64,000 bases of DNA from Fallopia convolvulus (lineage: Eukaryota; Streptophyta; Magnoliopsida; Caryophyllales; Polygonaceae), in the NCBI GenBank assembly GCA_964016875.1, contig OZ024724.1, positions 53,136,438-53,200,437 on the forward strand, read 5' to 3'. Positions 23,355 to 33,205 of the stretch are shown here, one piece after another. Under the pieces are notes generated by a model, which was not told the DNA's origin, did no database searches, and saw only the letters and a list, made by a program, of their open reading frames with translations. The first letter of the stretch is position 1, and every line of letters begins with the position of its first letter. A program made the translations under genes and the position numbers.

Positions 23355-24097
23355 TGTAGGATCATTAGCACGACTCCTGCGAAGTCGTCGACTTTAAGTA
23401 ATAATGCAGCGAAATAAACAAACAGGAAGACTGTTACCAAACTGTAAATGATACGTGTTGTATAGTGGAAACTCTTCGTAAACCAACTCGTTTAATTAGA
23501 GAAAAACCACTCCCTTAGACTCGCTCTATTGATTTATTGAGTGTTACAAAGCTCTCTCGTGTACAAGTTGAATCTCACAACCTTGAACCACGCTCTACCT
23601 TTGTTCCTACACTCTCAACCTCACGTTATGCCTAAGAACAATTAACCACACCACTTGCACGAATCCCACGCACAAGTCTTGTCTTTCTTTCTCACAAGAT
23701 ACAAGTTATGCTCACTGTCTCATCTTCTATCCTAAACACTAAAGTATTTAAGATAGAGGAAGAGAGAGATCTTGCTATATCATTTCCCATTCGATTAGGG
23801 AAATGACACATACTCTATCTTTATAAATCTTTCATAAAATATCATGCAAGCTCATATAAAATATCACAAGAGAATCATTACATAATCTTCTGATTTTTTG
23901 AACTCTTTTGTGATGATTTTCTCCATAAATAAACGCCCTAGCTGTCCTGTAAACGATCGAGCATGATCTGCGTATTCCTTCCAAAAATAGTTTTTTTGCC
24001 AGCTGGTCGTGTTAATGACTTTGTCGAGTCGTCGACTCTCCATGCAACTTCTAAGTTATTGACTTCTTGGAACCATCAAAACTAAAACCTTCTAACA
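23355..24097 (-). mobile_element. Probable 3' LTR of a Sirevirus-like Copia remnant
   Basis: On the minus strand the segment begins TGTTAGAAGG directly after a purine-rich run AAAATGGGGAATT (a polypurine tract) and ends GATCCTACA. It is 743 bp long with TG..CA ends. An env-like coding remnant lies upstream in the same orientation (24454 to about 25550), as expected for a Sirevirus 3' end. The gag-pol part and the 5' LTR are absent. Confidence 0.55.
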
Positions 24098-24453
24098 AAT
24101 TCCCCATTTTCGATGGTGACAAACAACCTATCATGATAAGATCCTTAAAGCATACAAAAAACATCATAGCATAAAGAGAAAACGCAAATTCCCCTTTTTG
24201 ATATCATCAAAAAGATTGCTTTAAACAAGAAAATAGAAACAGAGGCAAATCATGGAAATTTAAAGCATAAAATAAAAACAACATAATAGTCATCCACCAT
24301 AACAAAAGAAAATAGTACGATGCAAAAACAGACAATCCAAAATGCAATACAACTAAATTCAACTTAAAAAATATGCTTTTAACCGGGGAGAAGATGTGGC
24401 AAGGATAGAAAAGAGGGATAGAGAAAGTCATGGACTAGCAGCAGTCAATGACA

Positions 24454-25550
24454 TCAAGCACCAAGACTGTTCAGCCTGTCCTCGAACTCCTTAAACCTTG
24501 ACAGCAGTGTGTTGCAAGTGTTTTGAACCTTCTCTATTAAACCTCTTAGAGACAAATTCTGAGACTTCAGCTCATTCAGATCATCATCTACTTGTGTAGA
24601 CTGAGTTCCTTCCTTTGGTTGATCCTTGTCACTGATATCAACACTCTCTGAGATCCACTTTCCATCTACTAGATTCCAGGCAAACTTTCTGGGCATCTCC
24701 TTAGTCATGGTCCTTGTATTGATGGCTTCATCACCATTTTCATACACTCGATGATCAACCATGATAAGATAGATTTGTCCTCCATAAGGAACATCATGTT
24801 TGGGGCTCTCAAGGACATGCCTCATGTGAAGCATCATCAATCTTGGCATACAAATTTTCTCCCCCTTCAGTACCTTGTCCATTCATTACTAGCAAATCCT
24901 GGATATAAGTTGCATTCCTCTTTTGCTCCCTGGGCAACAGATTGCTCATAACATAATTGAACAGAACCTTATTCTCAATACCCATCTTGTTGACCAGATA
25001 AAGACTTGAGGGAGGATCATCATTGCAAGTGACAAACTTGATTATCTCCGAGTCATAAACTCCCTCATGCCACGATCCCTTGTAATATTCAGCAAAAGCT
25101 TCATGAGATATTTCCAGGATGTCAATCACATCCTTACTAGTGGAAGAATACATCTTCTTGTCGATTGTGTACGTCCCAATTGTCATGCTTCCCGTATTTT
25201 CAATCACTAAAGACTCATAGAACATCCTGATCATGTGAGGATTGTAATCACTCTCCCTTTACATCAGATTATCCCACTTTTTTTCCTTCACTCAGTCAAT
25301 CACCTTGGTCAATTTGTACTCAACAAGAAAATTGTCATTCTAGAGCAACTCCTTTGTAAACTCCCTGGAATTCACATCAATCACACTCGCACCCTTTTTC
25401 TTTTTACTAGCACTGCGCACCTGCTCCTACCTTAGCACCAGCCTTAGTTGGCGACTTTCCCGTTTTCCTCTTGATGACCTTCTCAAAGACAGAAAAGTCA
25501 CCGCCTTCAAACCCATTATTAGGGGTTTCCAAACCGTTAGCCTTGCCATT
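24454..25550 (-). pseudogene. Broken Sirevirus env-like ORF (plant transposon protein type)
   Basis: Two overlapping minus-strand frames, 24809-25234 and 24454-24882, together resemble the ORF between pol and the 3' LTR in Sireviruses. The first contains DVIDILEISHEAFAEYYKG and a region ending in LPREQKRNA; the second includes PYGGQIYLIMVDHRVYENGD and a C-terminal heptad-like stretch (LNELKSQNLSLRGLIEKV). A further piece upstream (25240-25550) is in a third frame and includes KKKKGASVIDVNS. The frame changes make it a relic. Assignment rests on position next to the LTR and overall type, since these ORFs are poorly conserved. Confidence 0.45.
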
Positions 25551-25587
25551 AAAACCATAAGCGAAGCTCTAGCAAGGGCCGATCTGA

Positions 25588-26489
25588 TAAACCCTAGGAA
25601 CCAAACCATCATGCGTAAACCCCAGACAAAGAGAATCGATCTAGGGAGTTTGCCAAGGAGATAGAATTCTTCACCGGGCATATTTTCTCTACCTCATCAA
25701 AGGCTACAAGGGTTTGAACTCTGTATATATATCTCTTGGTTTTTCTCTCCTTCGTCTTGTTTGTAATTCTTAAATATTCAAATTTGATCGGTTTGAACTA
25801 GTCGTTCTCAATTGATTTTTTCAAAATCTTCTCAATTGTTTGGAATTCGTGGTTCTTATTTCTCAAGAAATAATACTCCCCCCGTTTCAAAATAGTTGAT
25901 CTTAGATAAAACTTCACACATATTAAGGAAAATCTTTTTTTCCCAAATTGCCCCTATAAGTACTCTTTATTTTTTTTCAATTATCAATGTAAATTTTGGG
26001 ATATGTGTAAAGTGGGGTATATATAAGGGTATAAATGGAAAAAAAAGTTACATGAACAATTATTTTGAAACAAAAAAAAATGTCTTTAAGAACAACTATT
26101 TTGAAACGGAGGGAGTAATTACTTGTGGATTTACCTTCTACCGATGCACAAAGTAATCTTTGATCGGGGTCGGTGGGGTGTTTGTTTTCTGAATGTCGAT
26201 AAGCAATACCATTGTTATGATTGAATTAATTTGTGTGTTTTTCTTTTTCAGAGATCTTGTTTTGGGAGTCGATCGTTCTATCTATTACTAATTTGGAATC
26301 AAGGTAACCAACAACCAGACTTGTATTGATCAAGCGGCGTCGGTTGATCCTTGCAAAGGCTCATGCTGCGAACCCAACTACGTGGATGAATGATTGTTAG
26401 TTGAAATCTTCAAAAGAATGTCAGCGAAAAGTTTTTGTCGAATGCGATGCGTTTGCAAGTCGTGGAACTCTCTTATCTCATCTCCATTC
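25588..26489 (+). repeat. F-box 5' region, truncated duplicate (copy 1)
   Basis: Apart from a MITE at 25876-26115, this segment is closely similar to 32718-33397 in the same orientation. Both begin TAAACCCTAGGAACCAAACC and pass through the same 5' leader with a TTTTTCAG intron-end-like site, into the F-box codons. Similarity stops at TCTCCATTC, exactly where the reading frame of the second copy also breaks. Confidence 0.8.
25876..26115. mobile_element. Stowaway-like MITE (Tc1/mariner)
   Basis: The 240-bp insertion has ends CTCCCCCCGTTTCAAAATAG and the inverted form CTATTTTGAAACGGAGGGAG, flanked by TA on both sides (25874-25875 and 26116-26117). The paralogous segment near 33015-33025 reads AAATAATAATTAC with a single TA and no insertion, so the empty site is directly visible. 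These ends and a TA duplication are typical of Stowaway MITEs. Confidence 0.9.
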
Positions 26490-26510
26490 TTCATCACCGG
26501 CCATCACCCC
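26305..26510 (+). pseudogene. F-box domain fragment with premature stop
   Basis: The frame matches the N-terminal F-box of the copy at 33206, with ADPCKGSC.., then LLVEIFKRM and MRCVCKSWNSLISS. A TGA replaces a Cys codon at 26390-26392, the ATG of the other copy is lost, and similarity ends after ISSPF. It cannot encode a working F-box protein. Confidence 0.8.
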
Positions 26511-27720
26511 CTCCGGCGCTTGTGGGAGGTTGGAATTAATTAGTGGGGCCACAAGATCCTTGTTTTTGGTGATTTGTGCAAGTCATCAAATCCCTAGTAG
26601 AGCATGTTGAGGTTTTGAGTCATATTGGGAATGTCGACATGGTGTGTTGACATATATGACTTTCCATGGTTCAATTGTTATCATAAGATCCAATAGGTTG
26701 ATCGCACACCACCACCGAGACGAGGAACCTCGTAAGCACCGTCGCACGGCAAGGGCGCGCCTTGTGTGGCGACGCACGGTGCAACGACGCGAGTGCGAGG
26801 CTCGGTTTGGACCTCGGTTTTGAGGTTCAAGGATCGGCATTGTGTGGGGCGCGCCTATGAGTGAACTTGAGGTTCATCTCAAGACTGCAAGGGCGCACCT
26901 AGGTAGTGCGATGGCACGGTGGAGCTAGGGACTCGGTTGCGAGGTTGCGGTGGAGCTCTCGGCGCGCCTATGGCACCTGTCCGAGGCTTCGAGCATGATT
27001 TGTGAGGCTAAGGTATGGTTTTGAGCTTATAGATTGAGTCTTGTAACTTTGTGCATGTTCTAAGATGAATTAGGAAGCTTCTCTTAGCTTGGTAGATGCT
27101 TTGAGCAAGAACCAAAGCTTGAGTTTAGCTTGGCACATAGTTAGATATGCTAGAAAGAAGTTTGCAAGGTTCATACTAGCTTAGAGTGAACTCTAGGAGC
27201 TTCGACAAGCTCAAGACTCATTGTACATGCTTTATAAGAAGCTCATGTAGCTAGGAAGTAGCTCATGGAAGCTCAATGTAGCTCACACTAGCTCAAGTTA
27301 GCTCAACTAGCTAGAAATTCAGCTCAACCTAGCTCACACTAGCTCACGCCAGCTCAACTCACTATAAGCTAGCTCATGGAGCTAAGGGGTAGTGACACTC
27401 CTAGGTGACCTAGCTTGGCACCTAGCTATGCTAGCTAGGTGGTGGGGCTGGTGGGCCGGCCCAAGGGGCGCGCCTAGTGGGCTGGTGGGCCGCACATGCA
27501 CGCGCATGGCATGGGATGTTGGCCTTGCCATTGGGCCGTGTACATGGGCCTTTTTGGATTGATTTTTGGACTCCTTGATGGGCCTCTCCTTTGCTGAATT
27601 GGATAAGCATTTGGAGTCCAAGGGAGTTACAACCGCCTCCCTATTTTCACTCTCGGCCACACGTTTTCACAACCGATTGTAACTGCCTCTTTGGTCGGTT
27701 ATGGGGAAACTTCTCACGCC

Positions 27721-27727
27721 TATTTAA
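27721..27727 (+). promoter_or_regulatory. TATA-like box in repeat copy B
   Basis: TATTTAA lies about 150 bp upstream of the acidic ORF. Copy A has TTATATAG at the equivalent place on its strand (13021-13028), so both copies keep a TATA-like element although the letters differ. Activity is not shown. Confidence 0.4.
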
Positions 27728-27880
27728 GGGGCAAAATGTCGGCATTTGAGGCATGAAACATGTGAGAAAAACTAGACTTGGTCCCAAAGAAATCGGAAGA
27801 GAGAATCGAACAAGAATCTAGGGTTTCTTGTCGGATTTGAGTGAAAACACAAGAGTGTACTCAAGTGGACGTGTGGTGGC

Positions 27881-28078
27881 ATGGATCGAAGTTCTTCTTC
27901 AAGGAAGGAACCTCAAGTTACATGGAGTGGGCAGTATGTCGGAGTCAAGGACGAACCCCAATCATCCATGGAAGACGACTTCATCGAAGTGAAGATCGAA
28001 GAGGAATCGATGGACTCGAACAAGGTACGCTTGTCTTCAATGGTTGTGTCTTGCCAACACTTCCATTGGTTCATTTAA
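27881..28078 (+). CDS. Short acidic ORF in repeat copy B, unrecognised, possible spliced first exon
   Basis: The unspliced frame gives 65 residues. Key motifs are SRKEPQ, VKDEPQ, a second V-K-I-E and MDSNK. Directly after codon 48 is AAG|GTACGC (28024/28025), and a good acceptor TTTATCCCACAG ends at 28096, so a 72-nt intron is plausible. Splicing there would replace the tail with nine other residues and a stop at an in-frame TAG. The family is unknown. Both VKxE motifs and the frame are kept relative to copy A despite many substitutions, which hints at coding constraint but is far from proof. Confidence 0.35.
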   Translation: MDRSSSSRKEPQVTWSGQYVGVKDEPQSSMEDDFIEVKIEEESMDSNKVRLSSMVVSCQHFHWFI

Positions 28079-28317
28079 TTACGTTTTATCCCACAGCGGT
28101 ATTGCACAACCCTTGGCATGGAATAGGGGCAATATACGTTGAAGGAAAGCGGGATCTCATCCCGTGACTCGTAGTCTTATATCCAAGTCGAATTACTTAA
28201 CATGAATAAGGGGTCGATGGTGATTGCCTTCATGGCCTACACCCACGAGACTATCCTTAATTGGATCTACTCGTCATGCCTTGATTATCCTCACGGATCT
28301 ACAAGGATCGACTTCCT

Positions 28318-28668
28318 TCAACAAGATAAAGCAAACATGTTAAAACGATTGCATGCAAACCCTATTTGGTTAGACAACCACGAATTCCAACAATTGTTGG
28401 GTGGATTTGTACCAGAATTAGGTACGTGATTTTGTATGGATGAGAAAGAATCTATTTTTATGGGATTTTCGGCTGAAAATTGGAGAAAATCGTAATTGTT
28501 GCCAATTTGAGTTTTATTTTTAAATGGGAAAGAAATCTCATCAAATATGACGTGGCGTGATATTATGATTTTATGCGAACTTAACTCCATACAGCGATAG
28601 CCATGGTGATTCTTTGCATACCCTAGGAAAAGACAAGGGGTTGTTCTGGGAGAAAGTTTGTGTTCCAT
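28318..28668 (-). pseudogene. Copia integrase C-terminal piece
   Basis: The frame carries KLSPRTTPCLFLGYA, then a GYRCMEL..HKIIISRHVIFDE segment, the conserved end of Copia integrase before the RT domain. It is out of frame with the upstream integrase core (which stops at 28825). RT and RNase H are absent because the element is cut at the junction with repeat copy B near 28382; the last residues of the frame belong to the repeat. Confidence 0.75.
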
Positions 28669-28824
28669 AGAGGCGGAAAGATTTGGGAAGCATAAGCACC
28701 TAAAGACCCGAAGGTGATTGTAGGAAGGGGTTGTCTTGTAGAGGGTCGAGTGTGGAGTGGAGAGATTTAGGGTTTTGGTGGGTAGGATATTGAGGAGATA
28801 GGTGGCAGTATTGAGAGACTCGAC

Positions 28825-29985
28825 CTAAAATCGAGGGGTTAGGTGGGCTTGAAACAAGAGTGTTCGTATGACATCATTTATAGAACGGATCATTCTTTTC
28901 GCCTTGCCATTTTGCTGTGAGGTGTGTGGACATGAAAAGCGGAAAATAATGTCATGTTTATTAAAGAAGGAATGGAAAGATTTATTGTCGAATTCACGAC
29001 CATGGTCGCATTGAAGACTTTGAATGGAAGAATTGAATTGTGTTCTTACGTATGAATGAAAATTACGGAAGGTTTCGAACACTTTGGATTTATGTTTGAT
29101 TGGGAACGTCCAAATAAAATGAGTGTAGTCATTTAAGAGTACAAGATAATACTTGAAACCAGATATACTCAAAATAGGTGACGTCCAAAGATCACAATGC
29201 ATTAATTGAAAAGGAACAGAAGCTTTAGACCTAGATGAAATAAAGGGCAGACGTTTGTTTTTGCCAAGTTGGCATGCATGACACAGAGAATCAACATGAG
29301 TTCTCGTATTACATGGAATAAGATGACTAGAAACTAGCTTATTGAAGACTTGAGATCCTGGATGTCCAAGTCGTTGATGCAACAAAGTTGGGGAAGAATT
29401 TGGACTGGCCGTGAGGGCGGATTGACTGACAGCTTTGGTTGTGAACTTGAAGGGGTAAAGATCACCATAGCTATTGCACCGATGGATCACGCTCTTGGTT
29501 TTGATATCCTTCACAAAAAAACCAAATTTGTCAAATTCAATCGTGCAGTTGTTATCATGAGTGAATTTTCGGACACTTATGAGATTTTTAATGAGATTTG
29601 GAGCAACAATTACGTTTTTCAGCTTTAGGGCTGGTTTAGTGGAGAGGATTTTGTGGCCATAAGCGGTTATAGGTAGGAGGTTGCCATCACCCACTATTAA
29701 AGAACAAGAAGAATTAATGTCAGGTTTAAAAACAGGAGAGAGGGTACCTGAGTGCGACGTCATATGGCCGGACGCCCCGGTGTCCATGTACCAGTTGTTA
29801 TCGTTTGGAGATTGAAGGCTGGTTGTGTCAGTGCCATGGAAAAAAGCACTCAGATCCCAGTTGTAAGATCCATGTCCTGCATACATGGAGTTTGGGGAGG
29901 CGGGGTTGGGTATTGTGGTCTTGCTCCGAGAATTCTGGGGCGCCAACCTTGTTGCCAAGGAGCAGACCAGGCTTGTTGTTGCCAT
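28825..29985 (-). pseudogene. Copia protease and integrase region
   Basis: The aspartic protease active site is NWYMDTGASGHMT. GAG-pre-integrase follows with LHQRLGHPG and a CHACQLGK zinc-binding pair, then the integrase core with HCDLW, QCDHGREFDN and SQQNGKAKR (D,D,E-type positions; the usual E of GxxE in the last motif reads K/A here, so the third acidic residue looks altered). The frame stops inside the late integrase region and continues in another phase at 28668. The upstream gag is also in a different frame. Confidence 0.8.
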
Positions 29986-30898
29986 AATTGGTTCCAGTTT
30001 GGATTTTGAGGAGTACCTCTGCCGCCAGCATTGTTGTTTCCACGGTCGCGTCCTCTTCCGCGTCCCCTGCCACGACCGCGGCTAGAGTTGTTGGTTGGAG
30101 TGGTGTCTGGTTTTGAGAAGGAGGTGGCTGGTCATTGTTGTTTGTTGGGGTTTTGGATGGAGGGGTTGCGGTTGTGGTTGTTGTTAAGGTCGTCTCTACA
30201 TATTTGTTATGTGCACGGCGGGTTTCCTCTAGGAGCAGCATGCTCCGACATTGGTGAAATGTCGGAAATGGTGTCTGATGTGGGATGAGAGTTGCCATGG
30301 TAGCGAAGTCGTCATTGAGTCCTTGGATTGTTTGGAGGACTAGAGTCTCGTCAGTGATGGATTGATCGACATCAGCAAGACCGTCAGCACAGGTCTTTAA
30401 TTTTTGGCAGTATTCCGTAATAGAACTGGAACCTTGAGAGATACTCCTGAAGTGTGTTTCCAATTGTATAGCTCTACTCTTCTTATTGTCACAGAAGAGA
30501 TTTTCGATGGCAGTCCATATGAACTGAGCGGTGGCATCGGACTTCATGACTATGTCGAATATATCCATGGAAATTGAAGCATAAATCCAGGATAAAACGA
30601 TGTAGTCGAGCATTTGCCAATCTGGATCCGTAGGGGGGTCAACAAAGGTTTTGTCGACATGTGATTTTAGGGCGAACTTGCCAAGAGTGACAAGGAAGAG
30701 TTCGCGCCATTTGTTGTAGTTGGAAGAGGTTAGATCCAGTTGGATCGGGACATGAGTCTTAATGCTCGCGACATGGAGTGCTTGAGCGGAAGCAAGAGAA
30801 GTTTGAGAGGTGGTGGAGGAAGAAGTGTTTGCAGGAGAGGTTTGATTAGTCGGTGGTGGAATGACTCGAGGAGGATCGCCGCTTCCATTTCCCGACAT
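29828..30898 (-). pseudogene. Copia gag (UBN2-type)
   Basis: The frame starts MSGNGSGDPP and contains the gag core LTSSNYNKWRELFLVTLGKF, ENLFCDNKKSRAIQLE and TDETLVLQTIQGLNDDF, typical of Ale-lineage Copia gag proteins that bind RNA in virus-like particles. The C-terminal region, which should be Gly/Arg-rich and lead into protease, is shifted to another frame: arginine/glycine-rich residues occur around 30030-30100 in a different phase. The start lies about 50 bp after the primer binding site. Confidence 0.8.
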
Positions 30899-30950
30899 GG
30901 TGAATTCAGAGAAGAAAAGATGAGGCGGGCGAGGGTTAGGTCAGGAAAGA

Positions 30951-30962
30951 GCTCTGATACCA
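30951..30962 (-). other. Primer binding site (tRNA-iMet), Ale-type Copia
   Basis: TGGTATCAGAGC on the minus strand directly follows the LTR end CTCACA. This is the standard plant Copia PBS. Confidence 0.9.
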
Positions 30963-31103
30963 TGTGAGTTTGAGAAAGCCCGTTGAAGGGTTGCCATTCT
31001 ATCATTAGAGTATATATAACAGATATATGAGATTGAGATCTCAACATACAAGATATGTATCTAAACAATAAAGATAAATACATAAATATCCTATATTCTA
31101 ACA
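30963..31103 (-). repeat. 5' LTR of the Ale-type Copia element
   Basis: A 141-bp LTR with TG..CA ends containing an AT-rich TATATATAA-like stretch that could be its promoter. The partner LTR is lost. Confidence 0.8.
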
Positions 31104-31454
31104 GTTAATTTGAAGTTATGTAATTTTTTTTAATGAACGCTTGATTAAAAATATCTTAATATTTTAATTGATCATCTAAGAGATTAAGACAAATCATTTT
31201 TAAAAAATAGATCTAATAAAAATTGTTTTTTAAATAAATCCTAATATTTTGTAATTCTTTATTAAAAGAAGTGTGATTTGTGAAAATGTGTTTGTAAATT
31301 TTTTTAAGAACCGTCGATAATAATTTATAAATGACTTTTATATTAAATCCGTACAATATACATTAATAACATTAAAAAAGTGTGATTCAGTCGTGAAAAA
31401 TGTGTTCGGGAAAATTTTTTTAAGAACAAGTCGAAAACATTTTTTATAAAGTAA
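31104..31454. other. AT-rich intergenic DNA
   Basis: No gene or boundary is recognisable between the Copia LTR and the Helitron start. Confidence 0.5.
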
Positions 31455-32708
31455 TCTATATACTATTTAATTAGGTCACTTTACTTATTGGTGATTTGTC
31501 ATATTATACTTACCTTTTCTAATCAGAGTATCTATAAAAATATATTTTTATAAAAGATATTAATTCTTTAAGATCAATGTATATAAAATCATTGCTATAT
31601 TTTTCTTAATTAGCTTACATCTATGTAACTTTTTAAGATCAATCAATATTAAATAATTGTATTTAAAAATAAATTTAGATTAAATAATTATATAAAAGAA
31701 ATAAATTTATTGTATTCTCTTCTATGCAAATATATCCCTAAAATTTCATGGTTACTTTTTCTTCTTATTCAATAATTATATATTTCCTTAACGAGTAGTT
31801 CAATTTTTATTTTTAAATATTTATTTAGATCAATTTTCTAAAGTAATTATTAAATAATTGTATTTTAAGATCAATTTATATGAAATAATTTCATAAAACA
31901 ATATCTAATATGCACGTAACTTTGTAAGATCAATATATATTAAATAACTGTATTTCATGATCAATTTATATTAAATAATTACATAAAAAAATATTTTTTG
32001 AATTTTTATTGTATTTATAATTGTTTCAATATATATTATATAGAATTTTTTTCAATAATGTCATCATGTAGAATTTTTTTATTTAAAAAAATTTGGTTAA
32101 AATTTTTATAATACAAATTATGCAAATATTTTCTTATCAGTTAATATCAATATACTATAATTAAAGTCGAATCCATCTATCCTATTTATCATCACCTTAA
32201 CTATGCCACAAACCGCATTTGAGCCTAAACTATGCTACAATATATTGTCGAATGAACCACTTACTCCTTTTAAGTCTTCAAATGAAAGCTCATCCTATAT
32301 GATGATAATGGAGACATACTTACAAAAGATCAACTTTTCACTTTCAGTTCTAAAAAACTTTGAAACACAAAGAGAAAAATTAAGTTGTTTGCAGATCCAA
32401 TGCAAATCACTGCAATATTACAATATGAATTTTCTTTCTCAAACATTATTTCGAACATATTTTTCTTATTTTAGTCTTATAGTTATTTCTAATATATTTT
32501 CTTATTGGTTATTTTATTTAGTATTTGGAGGTTAAATTATATGAAGTTATTAACATTAAGTTATATTTTATTTATTTAAAATAATTATTAATATTCACTT
32601 AAAATAAGTACATATTTACAATAAGTATATTAAACAACTATTAACAAATCCCGTGCATGGCACGGATAAATCAACTAATCCCGTGCAGGGCACGGATAAA
32701 TCAACTAG
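31455..32708 (+). mobile_element. Non-autonomous Helitron
   Basis: The element begins TCTATATACTATTTAATTAG after an A and ends CAACTAG before a T, matching Helitron insertion between A and T with 5'-TC and CTAG-3' ends. Just upstream of the terminus is the hairpin CCCGTGCAGGGCACGG. A second, near-identical hairpin block (about 32650-32678, ending CAACTAA) precedes it. The 1.25-kb body is strongly AT-rich and encodes no Rep/helicase. A short ORF at 32203-32535 matches nothing. Confidence 0.8.
32650..32708 (+). terminator. Duplicated Helitron 3' hairpin terminator
   Basis: Two consecutive ~29-bp units, each with a CCGTGC..GCACGG hairpin followed by ATAAATCAACTA, end in A and G respectively. 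Only the second gives the canonical CTAG. In Helitrons this hairpin signals the end of transposition. Confidence 0.75.
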
Positions 32709-33205
32709 TTTCATCAGTAAACCCTAGGAACCAAACCATCAAGCCTAAACCCTAGGAACCAAGACGTAGAGAATCAGGACTAGGGAGTTTGGAGTTTGCC
32801 AAGGAGGGAGAATTCTTCACCGGCATATTTGCTCTACCTCGTCAAAGGCTACAAAGGTTCGAACTCTATGTATATATATCTCTTGGTTTTTCTCTCCTTG
32901 GTCTTGTTTGTACTTCTTAAAGATCCAAATCTGATCGGTTTGAACTTGTCGTTCTCAATTGATTTTTTCAAAATCTTCTCAATTGTTTGGAATTCGTGGT
33001 TCTTATTTCTCAAGAAATAATAATTACTTGTGGATTCACCTTCTATCGATGCACAGAGTAATCTTTGATCGGGGTCGGTGGGGTGTTTGTTTTCTGAATG
33101 TCGATAAGCAATACCATTGTTATGATTGAATTAATTTGTGTGTTATTCTTTTTCAGAGATCTTGATTTGGGCGTCGATCGTTCTATCTATTACTAATTTG
33201 GAATC

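Larger units (their letters stand above)
26565..28382 (+). repeat. 1.85-kb repeat, copy B (inverted relative to copy A)
   Basis: This is the plus-strand counterpart of 12364-14239. It retains GGCGCGCC sites (26754, 26848, 26961, 27467), the AGCT-word cluster (27110-27420), a TATTTAA box at 27721-27727, the short acidic ORF (27881) and the conserved tail. Its left junction abuts the truncated F-box copy and its right junction abuts the truncated Copia element, so it may have inserted there or marks a rearrangement breakpoint. The interval between A and B is 12.3 kb. Confidence 0.8.
28383..31103 (-). mobile_element. Truncated Ale/Retrofit-type Copia retrotransposon
   Basis: On the minus strand the order is 5' LTR (31103-30963), tRNA-Met primer binding site (30962-30951), gag (30898), protease, GAG-pre-integrase, integrase. 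The 141-bp LTR, TGTTAGAATA to ACTCACA, is short, as in the Ale/Retrofit lineage. The element lacks RT, RNase H and the 3' LTR, and it has at least two frame breaks. No target-site duplication can be scored with one end missing. Confidence 0.85.

Noticed and set aside
29350..30288. Plus-strand frames over the Copia element
   Set aside because: They are antisense to gag and integrase, which account for the sequence.
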